A stretch of DNA of 64,000 bases. It comes from Tamarix chinensis (Eukaryota > Streptophyta > Magnoliopsida > Caryophyllales > Tamaricaceae). Of this stretch, positions 61,560 to 64,000 are shown piece after piece. The notes beneath the pieces were generated by a model, which saw only the letters and a list, made by a program, of their open reading frames with translations, had not been told where the DNA came from and did no database searches. Each line of letters opens with the position of its first letter. Position 1 is the first letter of the stretch. The stretch spans positions 44,199,110 through 44,263,109 of the forward strand of contig CM060173.1 in NCBI GenBank assembly GCA_030549775.1, read 5' to 3'. A program made the translations under genes and the position numbers.

Positions 61560-63050
61560 TAAAAGCCAATTCTTGAGTGTTTTTTCCTACATCAAATATG
61601 GTGATGTATTTTTAGATGATTTACCTCATGGATTACCACCAATTAAAGGTATAGAGTATGCTAAAGATTTAATTTCTAGAATACATTACCTAATCGACCT
61701 GCTTATAGATATAATCTAGAGGAAGCCAATGAATTACAAAGAAAAATTCAAGAGTTTGTAAATAAAGGTTTAAATTCCTTATGCCTTTGATGTCAGAAGG
61801 GCCTTACAAATACTTATTGCCATGAAAGAAATAATGAGTCCTTATTTAAACCATGGTAATTATATAACATAGGAAAGAATATTATTTAAACATAATAGAC
61901 TTTGTATACCAAGATCAGGTATAACGGATTTACTTACAAAGGAGATACATGAAGTAGCTATTGTATAACATTTTGGTAATAAAAAAAGTAGAGTTATTAT
62001 AAGAAAATTTCTATTTTCCACACATGATAAAGGGTGAACTAATTTTAGTAAATCGGTGAGTTACTTGTAAAAAGAGTAAAAAAAATTTATTGTAAATGTT
62101 TATACACACCATTACCTATACCTAGTCAATCATGGAAAGGAGTTAGTAAGGATTTTATCTTACAGTTTCCTAGAAAACAAGGAGTTAAAAAATCTATTAT
62201 GGTTGTGGAAGATAGGTTTTCAAAAATGGCTCATTTTATTCCACACAATAAAACTAATGATGCTACATATGTTGCTTATTTGTATTTCAAAGAATTTTTT
62301 AGACTACATGGTATAACAAAAATTTATTTTCTGGATAGGGATGTCAAGTTTCTTAGTTAATTTTGGAAAACATTGTAGCACATGTTAGGCACCAAGTTAT
62401 TATTTATTACTTCACATCATCCACAAAGCAATGGACAAACTAAAGTTATAAACCACGCTCTTGGCACCTTGTTAAGAGGATTGGTAAGTAAAAGTACTAT
62501 AAAGTAGGATACTAAATTAGCTCATGCAAAGTTTACTTATAACTAAAGTCCTTCTACTACACATTCAAGTCCATTCAAAATTATGTATGGAGATAATATT
62601 TATATACCAATTGATATGGTACCCTTGAAGAAAGGTCCACTTAAAAATGATGAGGTAAAGGAACTATTAGAGTTATTCTAAAATCTTTATCAACAAATCA
62701 AGGGGAACACAAAGCGAGCCAATACAAGATATCAAAAAAAATACTTATAAATATCATACTCAACAGGTATTTCTTTTGGTGATTTAACATGGCTACATTT
62801 TCATTAAGAAATATTTTCAAATCTAAGTAAACATAAAATAATGTCAACAGTAGATGGATCATTTAAAATCCTTAGAAAATTTTGAGAAAATGCTTACAAA
62901 TTTGAACTTCGTGTATCATATAGTGGTGTTTTGAGGACATTTAATGCTTATGATTTGTCTTCTTACTTTAGTGATGTGAATTTGAGGATAAATTATTCTC
63001 AATTTGGGGAGAATGATTTAAAAGAATCCATAGATCATCCTCAAGATGAT
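61560..63050 (+). pseudogene. Broken Ty3/gypsy pol fragment (RT start joined to integrase)
   Basis: The plus strand reads VFLDDLPHGLPPIKGIE-like text at 61605-61655 and, in another frame, PRPAYR...EEANELQRKIQEFV (61695-61755), the beginning of a Ty3/gypsy reverse transcriptase. It then passes to the integrase zinc region (LFKHNRLCIPRSGI near 61890) and core (SIMVVEDRFSKMAHFIP near 62190, HGITKIYFLDRDVKFLS near 62310, HHPQSNGQTKV near 62415). A C-terminal part (AYKFELRVSYSGVLRTFNAY near 62890) ends about 63050. The RT core, including its catalytic motif, and RNase H are deleted, and stops interrupt the rest. It differs in sequence from the element at 44520-47290, so it is a separate lineage. 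Confidence 0.8.
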
Positions 63051-64000
63051 AGCGATTTGTCATACTTGATTATATAACAAATCACATTATGTCTTTTATA
63101 ATAATGATATAACTAACATTGATGATGTTGTTTTAACTCATTCTTGTAGGTATATAACACATTTATAGGAAGATGATAAAACCATTTAAGAAGTTAAGAT
63201 ACATAAGATTTCATGTGTTAAAATATATTACAAATGAAGCTATTGCGCATTAAAGTCAACTCTACAAGTCCAGAGGCCTAGTTAATATTTCAAGTCAAAA
63301 TCATTGTTTTTATTAGGATTCTTGTTATTTGTTTGCATGTAATAATTAGCTTAATTTTTTGTAATAGTATTTGTCAATTCATGTATTATATATGATATAA
63401 TTACATTGTTAATATTATTTTATATGCTAGTTAGCCTTTTATATATCATGTGGCTAAATTAGTGTACTAGTTAGCAATATAAGGGCCTTATACATAGCAT
63501 GATGTTGATAACTTGTAACATGATGATTGAGTATAATGGAATCTAATACAAGTAAATCAATTGGTTACTTATCTCTTTGTGATTGAATAATCCTACCTAA
63601 GAATAGTGGGGGTAATCTTAGATAGGGTGACATTCAAAGTTGAGTTCTTGTTGGTTTATTTATCAATTATTGCTTAAATGGCTTCATTTCTTCTTCTCCT
63701 TTGAGCAGCCACTGATCCTAACTCACTCTAAAATCACAAAATTCTTTAAAATCCTTAGAATACTTGCATCTGGTTTGGATTAATATAGAGTGGAAGAATA
63801 GATAAATGTGTGGCAATAGTTGAAGTTTAATGGCCAAAATTAGTTTGAGTTGGTGAAAACCAAAGACAAGATTGAATATTCAACCAAGATTCTTAATACT
63901 TCAATAGTGGGGTAATCTTTTAATGTTCTAAAGAAACAGTAAATGGATTCTTGATAGGAATTATGCCATAATTTTGATGAAGAGATTTTCTATCTCACAT
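63051..64000. other. AT-rich DNA, possibly the LTR of the preceding pol fragment
   Basis: No coding content. Position directly after a Ty3/gypsy integrase C terminus suggests a 3' LTR, but its start and end could not be fixed inside the window. Confidence 0.35.

Overview
The window looks like AT-rich nuclear DNA of a flowering plant with a repeat-dense genome. I cannot name the species. Evidence is plant-type CACTA (En/Spm) transposons, Ty3/gypsy polyproteins, MITEs, TATTA-class microsatellites, and one intact plant-only gene type: a single C2H2 zinc finger with QALGGH and a C-terminal EAR motif. No rRNA, tRNA, CRISPR or prokaryotic operon structure was seen.

Layout. (1) 1-2053: 3' parts of two long LTR-like repeats, one apparently inserted in the other. 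(2) About 2812-18226: a three-level nest. An outer minus-strand LTR-like repeat holds a related one (4660-16772), which holds two CACTA elements (7042-12614 and 14566-16669). (3) 18951-20201: a short CACTA derivative with a perfect 3-bp target duplication. (4) 20202-27350: the low-repeat island, with the zinc-finger gene (21320-21991), its TATA box, microsatellites, a GC-richer stretch with tandem CATGCAT, and two MITEs. (5) 27351-37652: a 10.3 kb decayed CACTA with both usual genes (TNP2/TNPD-like, and Transposase_24/Ulp1-like). (6) 37765-48708: a minus-strand Ty3/gypsy element with gag remnant, RT, RNase H, integrase, PBS and PPT. One LTR is split by a 5.8 kb LTR-like repeat (38001-43814, perfect CTTGG duplication). 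(7) 48709-53050: AT-rich DNA and a truncated minus LTR-like repeat. (8) About 53050-57195: a large inverted repeat with telomere-like tracts in its arms, the right arm split by a 1.57 kb solo LTR. (9) 57205-61507: another LTR-like repeat, then a broken Ty3/gypsy pol (about 61560-63050).

Only the zinc-finger gene looks able to make a host protein. All transposon genes here carry stops, frameshifts or deletions. The four CACTA elements share palindromic subterminal repeats (TTTTAATAACGGTT and its complement) and form a deletion series: one with both genes, one that lost the TNPD-like gene, and two non-coding.

The least familiar structure is the family of 4-6 kb LTR-like repeats. They have TGTAAYACCCC/GGGGTRTTACA ends, an asymmetric C/T-rich segment, in some copies a trinucleotide microsatellite belt, and near the 3' end five to seven copies of a short palindromic motif, CCAC-N(5-8)-ATAATAGTGG. 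I found no coding capacity in them. Coordinates of repeat ends come from reading terminal sequences and target duplications by eye; ends called approximate are not resolved to the base.
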